NCBI GenBank assembly: GCA_025617745.1
Contig: CM046858.1
Location: 47,877,197-47,941,196, forward strand
Length of the DNA stretch: 64,000 bases
Direction of reading: 5' to 3'
Origin: Heliocidaris erythrogramma
Taxonomy: Eukaryota; Echinodermata; Echinoidea; Camarodonta; Echinometridae
The notes under the pieces were generated by a model, which saw only the letters and a program-made list of their open reading frames with translations, ran no database searches and was not told the origin of the DNA. Position numbers and translations under genes: made by a program. Positions 1-11,353 of the stretch are shown here, piece after piece; position 1 is the stretch's first letter, and every line of letters starts with the position of its first letter.

Positions 1-570
1 AAACTCCTGTATACGGAGACTAAACAAAAAGGTATAACAACCCACTCACAATACGAAGTGGGAATAAACTCCTGTATACGGAGACTAGCCAACGTTCTCT
101 ACAAACCGCTTGTCTAAGCGCGTTGAATCAACCACCTATAATACACGGGGAAGATGCCCTGACACAGTGTACTAGTACACCGTCTGTGTAAAGCCCACAC
201 GGGGAAGAGAAAAACGGCGATCTTTTTTGATTAAATTAACCGTGAAGGAGGTTGACTTATAAAAAAGTCTGATACACCAAAATGAGTATTAGGATTTGGT
301 GAACGGGATTTTTATTGCGAATAGCAACCAAAAAAGCTTTTGGAGGTAAAAATCTCGCACTTTAGGCTAAGACTTAGCTCATAGATGTCACTTCACTGAC
401 GGGCGAGAAAGGAAGAGGAAGAGTATGGCGGTGGCGCGATTGGATTGGTGGACGGGGAGTACGCGCGCGCGGGCAGGGGCTGCGCGTTTAAGACTTAGTT
501 TTTTCTCGAATGACGGCATAGTTTGGGAAACTAGCAAATAGGTAGATACATCGATTTATTGCTGTAAATC
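1..570 (-). mobile_element. 5' terminal part of a DIRS-family retrotransposon (family 2), continuing off the left edge
   Basis: The stretch from about 390 to 570 matches the terminal repeat of the truncated DIRS at 39.8-41.6 kb when that repeat is reverse-complemented. Shared blocks are the GAGGAAGA...ATGGCGGT block, a TTAGTTT...TCTCGA block, an AAACTAGCAA block, and the outer end GGTAGATACATCGATTTA. By analogy with the complete element at 29.3-35.5 kb this is the right-hand (5') terminal repeat of a minus-strand element, so its gag would lie off-window to the left. The leader holds a direct repeat (1-21 and 66-86) with the hairpin-forming core CTCCTGTATACGGAG, and two copies of CACGGGGAAGA. 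A solo terminal remnant is the alternative. Confidence 0.6.
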
Positions 571-703
571 ATCACACAATAGAATTGGCAGTCTCCAAAC
601 AATTTTTATTGAGTTTATCAGACACATTTGACTATCAGGGATATACTCATGAAATTTCACATCATTTTATTGAACGGTTGTGGAGAAAATGCACTCGTTG
701 TGA

Positions 704-2143
704 GCGTAACGGACATGACACAAAATGGACAAGGCTTTTTAACCTACTTTTTATTATGAAAATTCCTGTGAGTTTTGGGATAGAATGAACCTGGTTTGGG
801 TATTAATTAAAACTTAAAGTCATGCTGTAATCATAAATTCATGTTTGAGATTAGTTTTACATTGCATTCTTTTTTATAGCTCAGAATGTAGCGTAACGGA
901 CATGACAGTTTTGTTCACTTTTTGTGAGCAGACATACATGTATTTGTTTTATTACGAGATATGGCGGATATTTTATTGTTCATATGGTAAGGTTGAAAGA
1001 TAGGGACACACATCATAAGTGGTATTCTGTGCTATCTCATATATTTCTGTAATTTTAGAAGGGTTGGTTTTTCAATGTTTACACAAGATATAAAAAATAA
1101 AGCAAACTTGCTTCTGCACCAGCTAGCTACAATTTATGATACATTTTAGTTAATACTACCCTCCATACCAAAACAGAACAAATTATTAGTTGATGCTATG
1201 GTGTTTTCTCCTTTATAGGCTAATATTTCTCAGATAGTATTAATATGCTAGCGTAACGGACATGACACCCTTGTGAAGTGAACCATATCTTCACTTCTTT
1301 CTTTCAAAAAAAACATTTGGCATAAAAAAGACAAAACTAACAGCTCAGTACTACTACAATGCATGGAATATAATGCTTAGAGTACCACAACAACATACAA
1401 CAAAGTAGAGCACGTCTCAAGCTTTGAGGCAAAGAAAACTTAATGAACCAGACCTGATCAAAAGTTTGAACATATCATGAAAATGTCCTGAATGATTCAC
1501 ATCAGTTTTAAAGAAAGAAAGTTAACTACATGTATCTGCAACATGCACTAAAGCAGTTCCACAAAACCAGTGTCATTATGAAATGAGGTCTAAGTTATCA
1601 TGGAAAAGTGCTAGGGAGATGGCCAATAGTGGAACTGCATTGTCTTGGCTTCAGTAATCCACTATGTAAATAAACAGGGACATACCTGCTGCTGCATGTT
1701 GGTCATCAATCATGATCAAGATGTTGGAATGGGATTACATAACAGGGCTAGCAAGGTCATCTGAAATCTACAGACTTCCATGGGTAAGCTGGAAAATCTG
1801 CTTGTTGTTGTGTCTTAAATATAACAAGCAGATTTATATTTATGAGTCACTAGTATCTAGAAACATCCCACTATCCTCAAGCAATTGAAAATAATAATCA
1901 ATCTATTAAATGGAGCCCACAATGTGGTTTCTGCCACTTGTCGTATATAAAGTGTCATGTCCGTTACGCAAAGTGTCATGTCCGTTACGCCATTTGCTTG
2001 AAAACTGACAGTGGTAAGGAAAAATGGTTGCTACACATGTAAGGGGATTTAGTTCTAACATAGAAACTGAATTTACAGTAACCAAATACAAATTTCCTGT
2101 TGGCTATGAAAACTTTAAGTGAAAAACGTAACGGACATGACAC
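704..2143. repeat. Cluster of six dispersed copies of GCGTAACGGACATGACAC
   Basis: Near-identical 17-18 bp copies occur on the plus strand at 704-721, 891-907, 1251-1268 and 2127-2143, and on the minus strand at 1952-1969 and 1973-1990 (the last two 21 bp apart). Sequence between copies is AT-rich and unrelated from copy to copy, so this is not a tandem array. I found no copy elsewhere in the window. It could be a set of protein-binding sites or transposase-binding subterminal repeats of a decayed element; function unknown. The surrounding 576-2480 contains no gene I can support. Confidence 0.8.
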
Positions 2144-2493
2144 TTCTAATGATAAAGAAATCACACAATTTTGAGGATCAATGCCTCGAAAATTGATGAA
2201 TGATATAAACATTCATTGTGATTTTCTGTTGATATGTAACACTGAACTACTGTTTAAAAGTTGAAGGAGACCTCCAGTAGATTTTAGGCCTTCATTAGAG
2301 ACAGGAAGAATAAACTCTTCAAAAATAGCCACATTTTTGTGTTATTGCGATACATCATATTAGATTTTCACTGGTGGAAAAAAATAAGAAAATTTGTCAG
2401 TTTAATGATTTGTCTATTGGAAAATGAACATTTATACATTACTTTTCAAGAATATTTGAGAGTTTAAGTGCAATTGCAAACTTCATTTTTTTA

Positions 2494-3208
2494 CTAAAGT
2501 GAACATTTTTCATGGAATTGCCCAGAAGTCAAATTTTTGGTAATGTCTGATAAATCAATGTTTACTTGATTGGAGGGAAATGCATGGAAAATATTTGAAT
2601 CATCTGCAAATAGTCTGAAATTAAAATAGGTAGATGATTTAGGTAAGTCATTAATGCATATTAAAAACAGAGATGGTCCCAAGACAGATCCTTGAGGAAC
2701 CCACATACAATTGGTGAAAGCGAGGAAGTTGCACCATTGTGGTGTACATATTGAGACCTACAATGCAAGTAATCTCTAAACCATTTTAATGCGAGTCCAC
2801 GAACACCATAATTCTGTAGTTTAGATAATAATATAGTGTGATTAATAGTATCAAAAGCTTTCGCAAAATCAGTGAAAATACCAACAGTTGTTCTTCCTTC
2901 ATCTTGATAATGTATCAGTTGATTTATCAAGTTTATTACTGATAGTTTGGTACTATACTTTTCCCTGAAACCATATTGATGCTTATACATGTACAATATG
3001 CTGTTTCTTTCCAGGAAACTCACCAAGCGATTATTAACCAATTTTTCAAAAATCTTACTTAAAACTGGTAAAACCGATATGGGTCTATAATTACCTGGTT
3101 GCTTTTTGGCACCCTTTTTAAAGACTGGACTCACTTTCGCAATTTTCATTGAATTTGGAAATTGGCCTGATTGTAATGATAAGTTGAATACAAATGAAAG
3201 TGGCTGAG
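2494..3208 (-). pseudogene. LINE-A reverse transcriptase fragment (3' half, split by LINE-B)
   Basis: The minus strand encodes non-LTR reverse transcriptase motifs: VSPVFKKGAKKQPGNYRPIS, FTDFAKAFDTINH, then after a frameshift VPQGSVLGPSLFLICINDL and the catalytic RLFADDSNIF. The reading frame breaks between the FAKAFDT block and the VPQGS block near 2700. The protein stops soon after the FADD box, so the C-terminal part is missing. It starts at PLSFVFNLSLQSG, which is the direct continuation of the endonuclease half ending near 7003. One ancestral LINE was therefore split by LINE-B. It is inactive. Confidence 0.85.
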
Positions 3209-6200
3209 ATATATATATATATATATATAACGCGATGCTTATATAGCGCATATCACTGCCATTGCGTCTCTATGCGCTTAAAGAATTGAAAAGTAGGAGA
3301 TTACAGATGCCATTCAGTTGGAGGAAAGTCATTTATAGTGCTTTTTGAATAGATAGGTTTTCAAGGAGGATTTAAACTTCGGTATTGTGGGTGAGTTTTT
3401 TAAATGAGATGGGATATCGTTCCAGAGTGACGGAGCAGCATGAGAAAATGACCGCTCTCCATAAAACTTTGTATTTACATGAGGGCATTGTAAGAGGTTT
3501 TTCTGAGCCGATCTGAGCTTTCGGGGAGGATCATACTTCACTAAAGTTTCACAAAGGTAATTTGGGGCCGTGGAATTAAGACATTGATAGGTAAGAAGTA
3601 GTATTTTAAATATCAAGCGTGACTTGACTGGCAGCCAGTGTAATCGTTTCAAAACTGGGGTGATGTGAACTCGTTTTCTTGTGCAGGTTATTAATCGCGC
3701 AGCAGAATTTTGAATTACTTGGAGTTTTTTCAGTTGCATTTCAGGCATGTTATATATCAAACTATTGCAGTAATCGATGTGGCACATAACCAGAGCCTGT
3801 ACAAGTGTTTTAGTTGTTTTGTGATCTAAGAACCGACGCACCTTCCCAAGTTTACAAAGAGCAAAAGATGCTGATCGACATTTTGCAGAAACAAATTTGT
3901 TCATGAGCATATTCTGATCAAACATAACACCAAGATTTCTAGCAACTGTGGTAGGAATAATTGATGTGTTATCTATGTTTATAATTTCTGGAAACTGCAG
4001 TCTCTTGCGGAACTGCGATGAGAGATGCAAAATCTCTGTCTTTTTATCGTTCAATTTTAGACCATTATGTATTGACCATTGCTTAATATCCTTTACACAT
4101 TTTTCAACTTGGGAAATTGCATCTTGGAGGTCACATGGCTTGAAAGAAATGTAAATTTGCGTATCATCAGCATAACACATCCCAGACATTCCATTTGATC
4201 TGATTACATCATATATAGGAGATGAGTACATCGTAAATAACAATGGGCCGACCACAGAACCCTGGGGTACACCTATATTAGGCTCGTGAACGGAAGATTC
4301 TAGGCCATTTATGACTACCCTTTGTTCTCTGTTGGTCAAGTAAGATTCAAACCACTGGTAAGCTAGACTAGTGATACCATATCTGACTTTCAGCCTCCTT
4401 AGAAGAGTTTCATGCCTCAAAGTATCAAACGCTGAAGAAAAATCGAGCAGTACTAAAATAGTCTCATAGCCTTTGTCTAAAGCAGAGTAAATGTCATTTG
4501 ATACTCTTACTAGGGCAGTTTCACAGGAGTGGAAAGGGCGATATGCCGACTGGATTGGAGACTGTAGGTTGTTATCTGAAAGATAATTTTGGATTTGAAG
4601 TACTGCAGCTCTCTCTACAGTCTTCCCAAGGAAGGAGAGATTTGCGACTGGTCGATAATTCTTCAAATCATCACTATCTAACTTTGAACTTTTAAGTAGA
4701 GGGTACACTGTGGTGATCTTGAGGCTCTGTGGAAAAATACCTTCAGCAAATGACTTATTTACAACCATAGTTATATAAGGTACAAGATCGGAAGTACATT
4801 TCTTAATAAGAGATGTAGGTACAGGGTCTAATTTACAAGTTGCTGAGCTTGACATTTTGATAATAGTCTCAATCTCACTGACCTTCATCTTTCTGAATCT
4901 AGAGAAAGATACATTTACACATGGCTGTTCATCAACTACGTATGTACCAGTACACATATCAGATAGATCAGAAGATATTCGTTCTACCTTTTGTACAAAG
5001 AAATTCTTAAAACATTCAGGCAGCGACACACAGGCAGAGTCGGATTTTGGGAGAATTAAGGAAGATTTAGGTTTATACAGTTTCTCGAATTTCTGAAACA
5101 GTTCGCGGGGATTACAATTCTCGAACTGTTTTTGATGGTATTGCTTCTTCCGGGCAGTAAGCATTTTCTTGTAGCAACACGAAGCCTCCTTGAAAATTTG
5201 ATGATGGACTTCTAGCTTAGTTGAACGCCACTTTTGTTCCAAACGTCGGAGATTCTGTTTCGCCTCACGAATATCACCATCAAACCATGGAGCATGGGGT
5301 CTGGGAAGGATCGAACGGCTGATTAACGGAGCATGTTCTTCCAGCAGCTCATGAAGAACGGAGGAGTACAGCTCGACCTGCTGTTCCAATTCATCAGGTG
5401 GAGATGTATATAATTTAGACTGATGAATGGCTTCACGAAACATATCAAGGTTGATATTATGGAGCTTCCTGAAGTGTATCTCAGTTTTCTGCTGTCTCGG
5501 ACGTTTCATCATCACAGAACAAAGCACAGCGTAGTGGTCTGATGGAAGATAACTAGTAAATTGGATATTGGAAACAAAGTTATCAGATTCACGTGACAAC
5601 AGAAGATCGAGGATATGTCCACTACGATGGGTTGGCGAGGTGACATGCTGTTTCAAGTTGACAGAGCTCACAATATCAAGAAATCTAGTTGCATCTCTGT
5701 CGGAAGGGCTGTCAACATGGAAATTGAAGTCTCCTGTGATCATGAGCCGATTAGGATAAACGGATAACTGTTCAAGAAGTGAAGTGAACTCTTCAAGGAA
5801 CATTTGCGATGTAGACTGAGCTGTTCCAGATCTTGGTGGACGATATACTACTACAAGTCTAAGGGGTGTTATTCCATTCGCAGAAATCAATATGTCAAGG
5901 TACTCAAAAGACGAGTATTCAGTCATATCATACCTTTGGACCTTGAAGCTCCTCTTAATGCACACTCCAACTCCTCCACCCTGACGACCCCTCCGAGGGA
6001 TGTGATGAAATTCAAAATCTTGGAGGCAGCTAAGCAGATCTGCAATACTTCTGTCATCTCTGCAGTCCCCTGATAGCCACGTTTCAGTAAGCGCAAGAAT
6101 ATCAATATGATTGTCAATAATAAACTCACAGATAATAGGTGCTTTCGAGTTTATGGACCTTGCATTCCATAGGGCGAAGTTGCAGACTGATGGATTTCCA

Positions 6201-7002
6201 ATGCCTGAGGAATGACAATGCAAGATTTTTGAACGTTTCTTGCCTCCTTTCTTTCCTCTTTTCGTTGGTCGTTTAGCAGATATTCCAAGGTTGTTGATGA
6301 CGGTCCATGTTGGAGCATCGAGACGGTAATGAACACATTTGATAGCACATAGAGTGTTCCTGTCATACTGAATCCGTTTCGTTGTTGCTGGCACAGTGTG
6401 CAAGACTGATGAAGCTGCATGAGAATCATCATGAAGATTACTTGCTGCGTGATGTAACGAAGGGCCTGGGTTCAGCTGAACATCACCACATTGGGCAATA
6501 GTGAAAGTAGAATCAGAGTTACTGTAATAGAGAACTGGTTTGCTCATGAACTTCGATCTGACAGTGGAGCATTTAAAATACCTCTCTGGTGACATAAAAG
6601 GATCACTCCTTGATAAGCCCTCTCCATTGTCTGCCTCTATGATGGTACAAAACAAGGCTAGACTGACAATGAGCCTAAGATGAATAGAAGACATTGTCCA
6701 ATAAGTAGATGAAGTCTGAACAATGCAAACAATTGTAGTGACTATCTCTATCTCACTGAGGCTGTGTCAGGGGTAATGACCATGTACTGGAGTGTGCAGT
6801 CAGCTTTAATTGGCAAAAAACGAAAATGAAGTTATAGATTTGCAAAATATGACAAGATGAGACTGAATAACTACCCCAAACTTGTCCTGTAGAGTCAGTG
6901 TTGCTTCCAAAATAATCTGGTGGCAAGATAAATGAATTAAATCCACTATGTCTGGCGAAATAAAACAGAGTTGAAGAGAGGAGGATCAGGCAGCTGTTAG
7001 GC
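3209..7002 (-). mobile_element. LINE-B: apparently full-length CR1/L2-type non-LTR retrotransposon inserted in LINE-A
   Basis: An element of about 3.8 kb sits exactly between the two halves of LINE-A. It has a 5' leader of about 300 bp (6695-7002), one intact ORF, a short 3' UTR, and a (TA)n tail at 3209-3229. Just before the tail is a TGCGCTATATAAG motif that resembles the 3' ends of SINEs in this window. The intact ORF and clean placement suggest a recent insertion. No clear target duplication was found. The CR1/L2 assignment rests on RT motifs and simple-repeat 3' end; the exact clade is uncertain. Confidence 0.8.
3329..6694 (-). CDS. LINE-B polyprotein: signal-peptide-like N-terminus, 2A-like motif, AP endonuclease and reverse transcriptase
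   Basis: 1121 codons, uninterrupted. Residues 1-21 form a hydrophobic signal-peptide-like segment. Residues 71-78 read DVQLNPGP, a 2A-like ribosome-skipping motif (canonical D-V/I-E-x-N-P-G-P; here Q replaces E), so translation could separate a 77-residue leader from the replicase. A basic stretch follows at about 143-157. The apurinic endonuclease begins at about 170 (CNFALWNARS, LALTETWLSG, VYRPPRSG, GDFNFH, SDHYAV). The reverse transcriptase follows with NYRPVANLSFLGK, LLDFSSAFDT, GVPQGSVVGPLLF and the catalytic MCYADDTQIYI, and the protein ends with the usual CR1/L2 C-terminal region. All catalytic motifs look intact. The role is target-primed reverse transcription of its own RNA. The start at 6694 is the first ATG of the open frame and gives the signal-like N-terminus. 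Confidence 0.9.
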   Translation of the reverse strand: MSSIHLRLIVSLALFCTIIEADNGEGLSRSDPFMSPERYFKCSTVRSKFMSKPVLYYSNSDSTFTIAQCGDVQLNPGPSLHHAASNLHDDSHAASSVLHTVPATTKRIQYDRNTLCAIKCVHYRLDAPTWTVINNLGISAKRPTKRGKKGGKKRSKILHCHSSGIGNPSVCNFALWNARSINSKAPIICEFIIDNHIDILALTETWLSGDCRDDRSIADLLSCLQDFEFHHIPRRGRQGGGVGVCIKRSFKVQRYDMTEYSSFEYLDILISANGITPLRLVVVYRPPRSGTAQSTSQMFLEEFTSLLEQLSVYPNRLMITGDFNFHVDSPSDRDATRFLDIVSSVNLKQHVTSPTHRSGHILDLLLSRESDNFVSNIQFTSYLPSDHYAVLCSVMMKRPRQQKTEIHFRKLHNINLDMFREAIHQSKLYTSPPDELEQQVELYSSVLHELLEEHAPLISRSILPRPHAPWFDGDIREAKQNLRRLEQKWRSTKLEVHHQIFKEASCCYKKMLTARKKQYHQKQFENCNPRELFQKFEKLYKPKSSLILPKSDSACVSLPECFKNFFVQKVERISSDLSDMCTGTYVVDEQPCVNVSFSRFRKMKVSEIETIIKMSSSATCKLDPVPTSLIKKCTSDLVPYITMVVNKSFAEGIFPQSLKITTVYPLLKSSKLDSDDLKNYRPVANLSFLGKTVERAAVLQIQNYLSDNNLQSPIQSAYRPFHSCETALVRVSNDIYSALDKGYETILVLLDFSSAFDTLRHETLLRRLKVRYGITSLAYQWFESYLTNREQRVVINGLESSVHEPNIGVPQGSVVGPLLFTMYSSPIYDVIRSNGMSGMCYADDTQIYISFKPCDLQDAISQVEKCVKDIKQWSIHNGLKLNDKKTEILHLSSQFRKRLQFPEIINIDNTSIIPTTVARNLGVMFDQNMLMNKFVSAKCRSASFALCKLGKVRRFLDHKTTKTLVQALVMCHIDYCNSLIYNMPEMQLKKLQVIQNSAARLITCTRKRVHITPVLKRLHWLPVKSRLIFKILLLTYQCLNSTAPNYLCETLVKYDPPRKLRSAQKNLLQCPHVNTKFYGERSFSHAAPSLWNDIPSHLKNSPTIPKFKSSLKTYLFKKHYK

Positions 7003-8525
7003 GCTTGACTCTTCACAAATAAGCTTCATCGGGACATTATCATGACCACACGCCTTTTTTCTATGATCAGAGTCTTTCAACACATTTTCTATTTCATTCT
7101 TAGTAATTGGAAGCCAGAAAAACGATTCTTGAACAGGATCACATAGATAATGATCAAATTTCATATTGGCGTTCTGGATTTGTTGAGCTAAATTATGACC
7201 AACATTAACAAAGAAATCATTAAAAATTTCTGCAACTTCTTTAGAGTTATTTGATTCACGCTGGACACCATTTATGTCATAGTTTAATTTCTCCACTGAT
7301 GCTTTGCTACCATCTTGTCTACCTAATAATTCATTGATTGTATTCCAGTTTTTACAAGCATTACCTTTGTGCTTCTGGAATAAGTTCCCATAATGTATTT
7401 GTTTTGCCTTACGCAAAGTTGTCGTTAACATATTTCTATATTTCTTATACTTTAAATGCACATCAGGATCAAAGTTTGATTTGAGAACCTTAGAGTACAG
7501 TCGATGCTTTGTCTTAATCGATTTGTGAATTGCCTTTGTTATCCACGGTTTAGAATGTATTTTAGAATAAGATTTTGTAACAAGTGGTGCATGCTTATTA
7601 CAAGTTTTCATGAACAGAGCGAGAAACTTTGAGTATGCTTTATCAACTTCTTTACATTCATATACCTCATTCCAAGGTAGAGATGCAAGATCTTCATGGA
7701 ACGAAGACTTCTGATATCGTCTAAAATTCCTCATTGTTACCTGAGGAGATTTTGTACAAGATTTGGTGAGACATACATTCTTGAATAAGGCACAGACTGG
7801 AAAATGGTCTGAGACATCAGTAATTATTGTCCCCGCACGAATATTACAGACATCTATATTCGTATAAATGTGATCAATTAGAGTTTTGGAGTATTTTGTA
7901 ATACGAGTGGGCGTTGTTATAATCTGTTCAATACCTAGACATTGTAGAGGTGATGTAAATGAGTTTACTGAATTATCATTTGAGTTTTCAATACCAATAT
8001 CAACGTTAAAATCTCCCATCAGAATACAACTGTGTTTGTCTATCTTGCATTGGTGTAATACATTCAGCAAACTTTCCTGGAATTCATCTAGATTCGTGTT
8101 TGGTTTCCTGTATACAATTGCCACTATAAAAGATCTATTTCATATAGGGATATGCAACCAGAGAGATTCTGCATGACAAACATTCATTTCCAGAACATTA
8201 TGTATGCTCCTACACCACCCCCTCTACCATTCTCACGACACGAATGTTCAAAATTATAATTACGAACAGAAAATAAACTGTCCTCTTTTATTTGCCAAAT
8301 TTCTGATAAACCAACAATACTGAATTCATGCTTAATAACTTCTTGGTAGAATATTTTGAAACTCTCAAAGTTTCTATTTAAGGACCGAATATTGATATGC
8401 GAAACACTAAAATTAACATTAGAACAGGAACAAGAAATAAAGTTATCATTAAATTCCTCGGGCGACCATGCAAAAGACTGAATTGTGTTAGATGAATAAT
8501 TATCGTCAGTATCTATCATTATCAC
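7003..8525 (-). pseudogene. LINE-A ORF2, endonuclease half
   Basis: The minus strand encodes an APE-type endonuclease in two frames. The N-terminal block at 8184-8525 contains VSHINIRSLNRNFESFK and SIVGLSEIWQ. After a frameshift near 8130-8180 the rest follows at 7003-8124: VYRKPNTN, LMGDFNVDIG, TPTRITKYSKTLIDHIY, DVSDHFPVCAL, then the linker up to the thumb-proximal CGHDNVPMKLICE. It ends abruptly where LINE-B is inserted and resumes at 3208. Non-functional because of the frameshift and the split. Confidence 0.85.
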
Positions 8526-8553
8526 ATATAATTGTATTGATCAGTAAAGGAAA

Positions 8554-9401
8554 TTATTGCTTCTTAATCTTGAGCAGGTCTGCTTCAGAAGCGATCAATA
8601 TTGCAGTAGAATCAGCACTTTTCTTCACTAGGATTTTCCCATTGTTTGTCCATAGGAAGCGGTAGCCTGCCTCCTTTCTTGCTATGCCAGCTTTGTAGAG
8701 AAGTTGTTTTGTAGTGGGCAACAAGTTCTCATTTATGTAAATGTTCTGTTCGGACCTCAGACCAAGCTCAAGGTCTTTCACTTTCATGTCTTTTAGGCCC
8801 TTACGTAGTTTGTATACTTTACCCCGCGCCTTCGTTGTGGCAAAACGCACAAAAATAGGCCTGCTACTCCTTGGTTTTCCCTCTGAATCACCTCCCTCTG
8901 TTTCCAAACTAATGGTAGGGCCAAGACGATGGGATATGTCAATATGTTGGCCAGTAATGCTGCCATCAATCTTTTTTATGACGGCCAGAACGATGTCCTC
9001 AACATTTTTCCCAGGGGTTTCTGGAATTCCAGCGATCTCTACATTCTGGCTTCTCTGCTTCTGTTCCAAGTACGTACTGGACATTAGACTCCAACTTAGA
9101 TAGTTTAGATTGGAGTACTTCGTTCTTCTTCCTCAGTTCACTGTTAGAATGTTGTAGGGACATTATTTCTTTGGACATAGTGTCAAATTTATCACTCATG
9201 AACTGAATTGAGGTCATGACCTGAGCCTGACCTTCCTTTACTAGAGACAGGTCAGTTCCCATTGACGAAAGCTTTTTCATGATCTCAGCAAGAGATGTTG
9301 CGCTAGGAGCTGACGATCGATGTAGTACAATTTGGACAAAGTGGAATATCATTTTCAAACACCTGCACACCTTTCTTTGCTGGACAGCATAAGCACTTCA
9401 T
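8554..9401 (-). pseudogene. LINE-A ORF1 (zinc finger, coiled coil, RNA-binding domain), frameshifted
   Basis: From the ATG at 9401 the protein starts MKCLCC...LCPNC, a CxxC...CxxC zinc-binding pattern, then hits a stop near 9304. The frame continues with a coiled coil (about 9300-9050, heptad-like leucines, LQHSNSELRKKNEVLQSKL). A second frameshift near 9040 leads into a typical LINE ORF1 RNA-binding region and C-terminal domain (NVEIAGIPETPGKN, SHRLGP, IFVRFATTKARGKVY, NENLLPTTKQLLYKAG, FLWTNNGKILVKKS). ORF1 proteins of this type coat LINE RNA and act as chaperones. It lies directly upstream of ORF2, as expected. At least two frame breaks make it a pseudogene. Confidence 0.8.
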
Positions 9402-9874
9402 GATGTACTTAAGTGAAAAGAAGGTATAAATATTCAGGAAATGAATAATAAACAGTTCACTTCAGCAAAAGTAGAATGTGAACGACACCAAGAGAGTATT
9501 CGGCGTTGTATAGACTATAGATGCAAATAGATATGTGACAACTCACACGAACACGAGTACACGGGACCAGACACTGTTTTGTGTAAAACAAAGAATCCTC
9601 TGAAGTAGATGTAAATCAGTCATATAGTCTCTATCAGCACTGTACAGATGATTTAGTGATTTAGTCTTACTATAACTTATGAAATACCTCTCAAGTTTGC
9701 AATCCTTTGGCTGTCGATCGAGTAGAGGTGAGTGAGTAAGCTGATAGTGATAAGTCATGTAAGTTGAGAGTCATGAGAGAGAATGTATCCCGCCATGTAT
9801 CCCGCCACAGTATTATGTGTTGTTCTTGTTGACAATGTTGTTTGAATATACAGATGAAGAAAAAAAATACTTAC
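9402..9874. other. LINE-A leader and intron sequence, no gene seen
   Basis: AT-rich sequence 5' to LINE-A ORF1, probably its 5' UTR and then host intron. It contains a short direct repeat of TGTATCCCGCCA near 9785-9805. No exon could be recognised between here and exon 3 of the sacsin-like gene. Confidence 0.5.
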
Positions 9875-10133
9875 CGGTGAGATGGTAGACGGAGCTAAAT
9901 CCGCTGCCAAATCGTCCAACTTTTAGCGGGTTATTCTCCTTGTTGCTTCTGCCTGGCTTCTGAATACCGTTCCAGTCTTCTTCCTTGAAGAGTGCGTCGT
10001 TGTATACATACAGGGCCCGACCTTGATAAGGGGCTAGAGATGGCCAAAGAAGGTGACTGGTTCCGTGTTCGCGGCAGTCATAGAGAAATCGAACTGTCTT
10101 GGCACCCGCGTCCTCAGCATTCTGGACGATTTC
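9875..10133 (-). CDS. sacs-like: Sacsin-like protein, exon 3 (HSP90-like ATPase domain)
   Basis: The minus-strand exon is bounded by an acceptor AG at 10135-10134 and a donor GTAAGT at 9874-9869. It is 259 bp, starts in phase 0 and ends in phase 1. The translation begins [19 protein letters not shown], continues through [17 protein letters not shown] and ends [16 protein letters not shown]. These are the N-box (E..QNAEDAG) and the following motifs of the sacsin-repeat ATPase, including the K-x-G-x-F-G-x-G-F-x-S-V-Y nucleotide-binding loop. Sacsin is a giant co-chaperone-type protein; invertebrate genomes hold many sacsin-like relatives, so orthology to SACS itself is not claimed. The phase matches exon 2. 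The next exon should complete the fold but was not found in 1-9868, so the gene continues off-window or is truncated. Confidence 0.85.
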
Positions 10134-10460
10134 CTATTTCATTCAAAACAAGAATATAAAACCATTACAAAACTATGACAAAAAATTGTAATAAACGTTA
10201 TTCTCATTTGTATCACCACAAAAAAAGTCATTTATAATTATAAAAGGGCTTGTTATATAGGCCAACATTTGATGTCATTAATAGAATATGACTACATCGA
10301 CGACAATGTATTTCTGCTCTTTAGAAAATACTGGGTAAAGATAACAGAACCAATATGTATTTGGTGAGGACAGGCCTCATATTCGAGAATTGAAACCTCT
10401 CTCTCTTTCTCTCCGATCCCTCTCTCTCTACAGTACATATCCTAGGTGTTACAAAAAACA

Positions 10461-11353
10461 CCTGATTACAAATTTACTTATATTGGAAGGTGTAATATAT
10501 TCCTACTTATTGGCATAAATCATTTTCTAATAAGATATCAGAAAAGGGTATAAATAAAGATATTCCAACACCCGGTATCGTCTCCTACTCATTTACCTGG
10601 GGGTTGCCATTTTCTTGCTGATTTGGAGTTGTACATGAACCATTGAGAAATGTTCCAGTCAGGAAGATATTTTGAATCCAAATCCTAAATTGATTTTCTT
10701 CATTACCTAAAATCCCATATGTGACGGGAAATATAAAGTGGGTGTTTACATGTATTATAAAAATTAAATCTTTATAATGATACTTTTAAATTGTCTGGTT
10801 TTGCTTAACAAAAATCTATTTTCTTGGGTTTGCCAAACAAAGCAGAACATAATATATGCAGCATGCATTCTGACTTTTCAAGTCCATTATCCGAAAGCAG
10901 GTGAATGCATAGTTTGCCGCTATAGATGCTCAGGGAAGAAGCATCCATAAAATTTGAATTAATTTGCTCCGTCCCATACGTCCAGTATCGAGAAAATAGA
11001 TTTCTATTAAGCGAATATCGATTTTCAACAGAAATATATAAGGAAATCTTCAGTTTAAAAATAAATTGACATATCTATTCTATATTTTTAATCTCAAATG
11101 GGTTTTTAATTTTGAAAAAGGCAATTGAGCATTTGGATTAAGAAAATCTTGTTGTACACATAAACAAAATGGCAGCCCCCATGTGCTGCTAGCAGACGAT
11201 ACATATTGCTAGCAGATGGTAAATTTTGCTCAGAAAAATTTGATTCGTATCGATCTCGTATATTTTGACGCGAAGCCATATAGTCTAACAAGTAGGAATA
11301 AATAACACCTTTGAACACTATCGTCTTTATTTTTGAGCGTAATTCTCCTTTAA
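10461..11353. mobile_element. TTAA-type MITE, copy 1 of the family also at 42448-43060
   Basis: From CCTGATTACAAATTTACTTA to the terminal TAATTCTCCTTTAA the sequence is nearly identical to 42463-43060. Copy 1 carries an extra stretch of about 300 bp (about 10733-11044) that copy 2 lacks. Its left terminal repeat is replaced by unrelated sequence, so only the right terminus is intact. It lies in the intron between sacsin-like exons 2 and 3. Confidence 0.8.

Noticed and set aside
585..788. Open frames over the 18-bp motif cluster encoding Arg-Asn-Gly-His-Asp-Thr repeats
   Set aside because: The peptide repeat is a by-product of the DNA motif, which also occurs inverted and in other frames.
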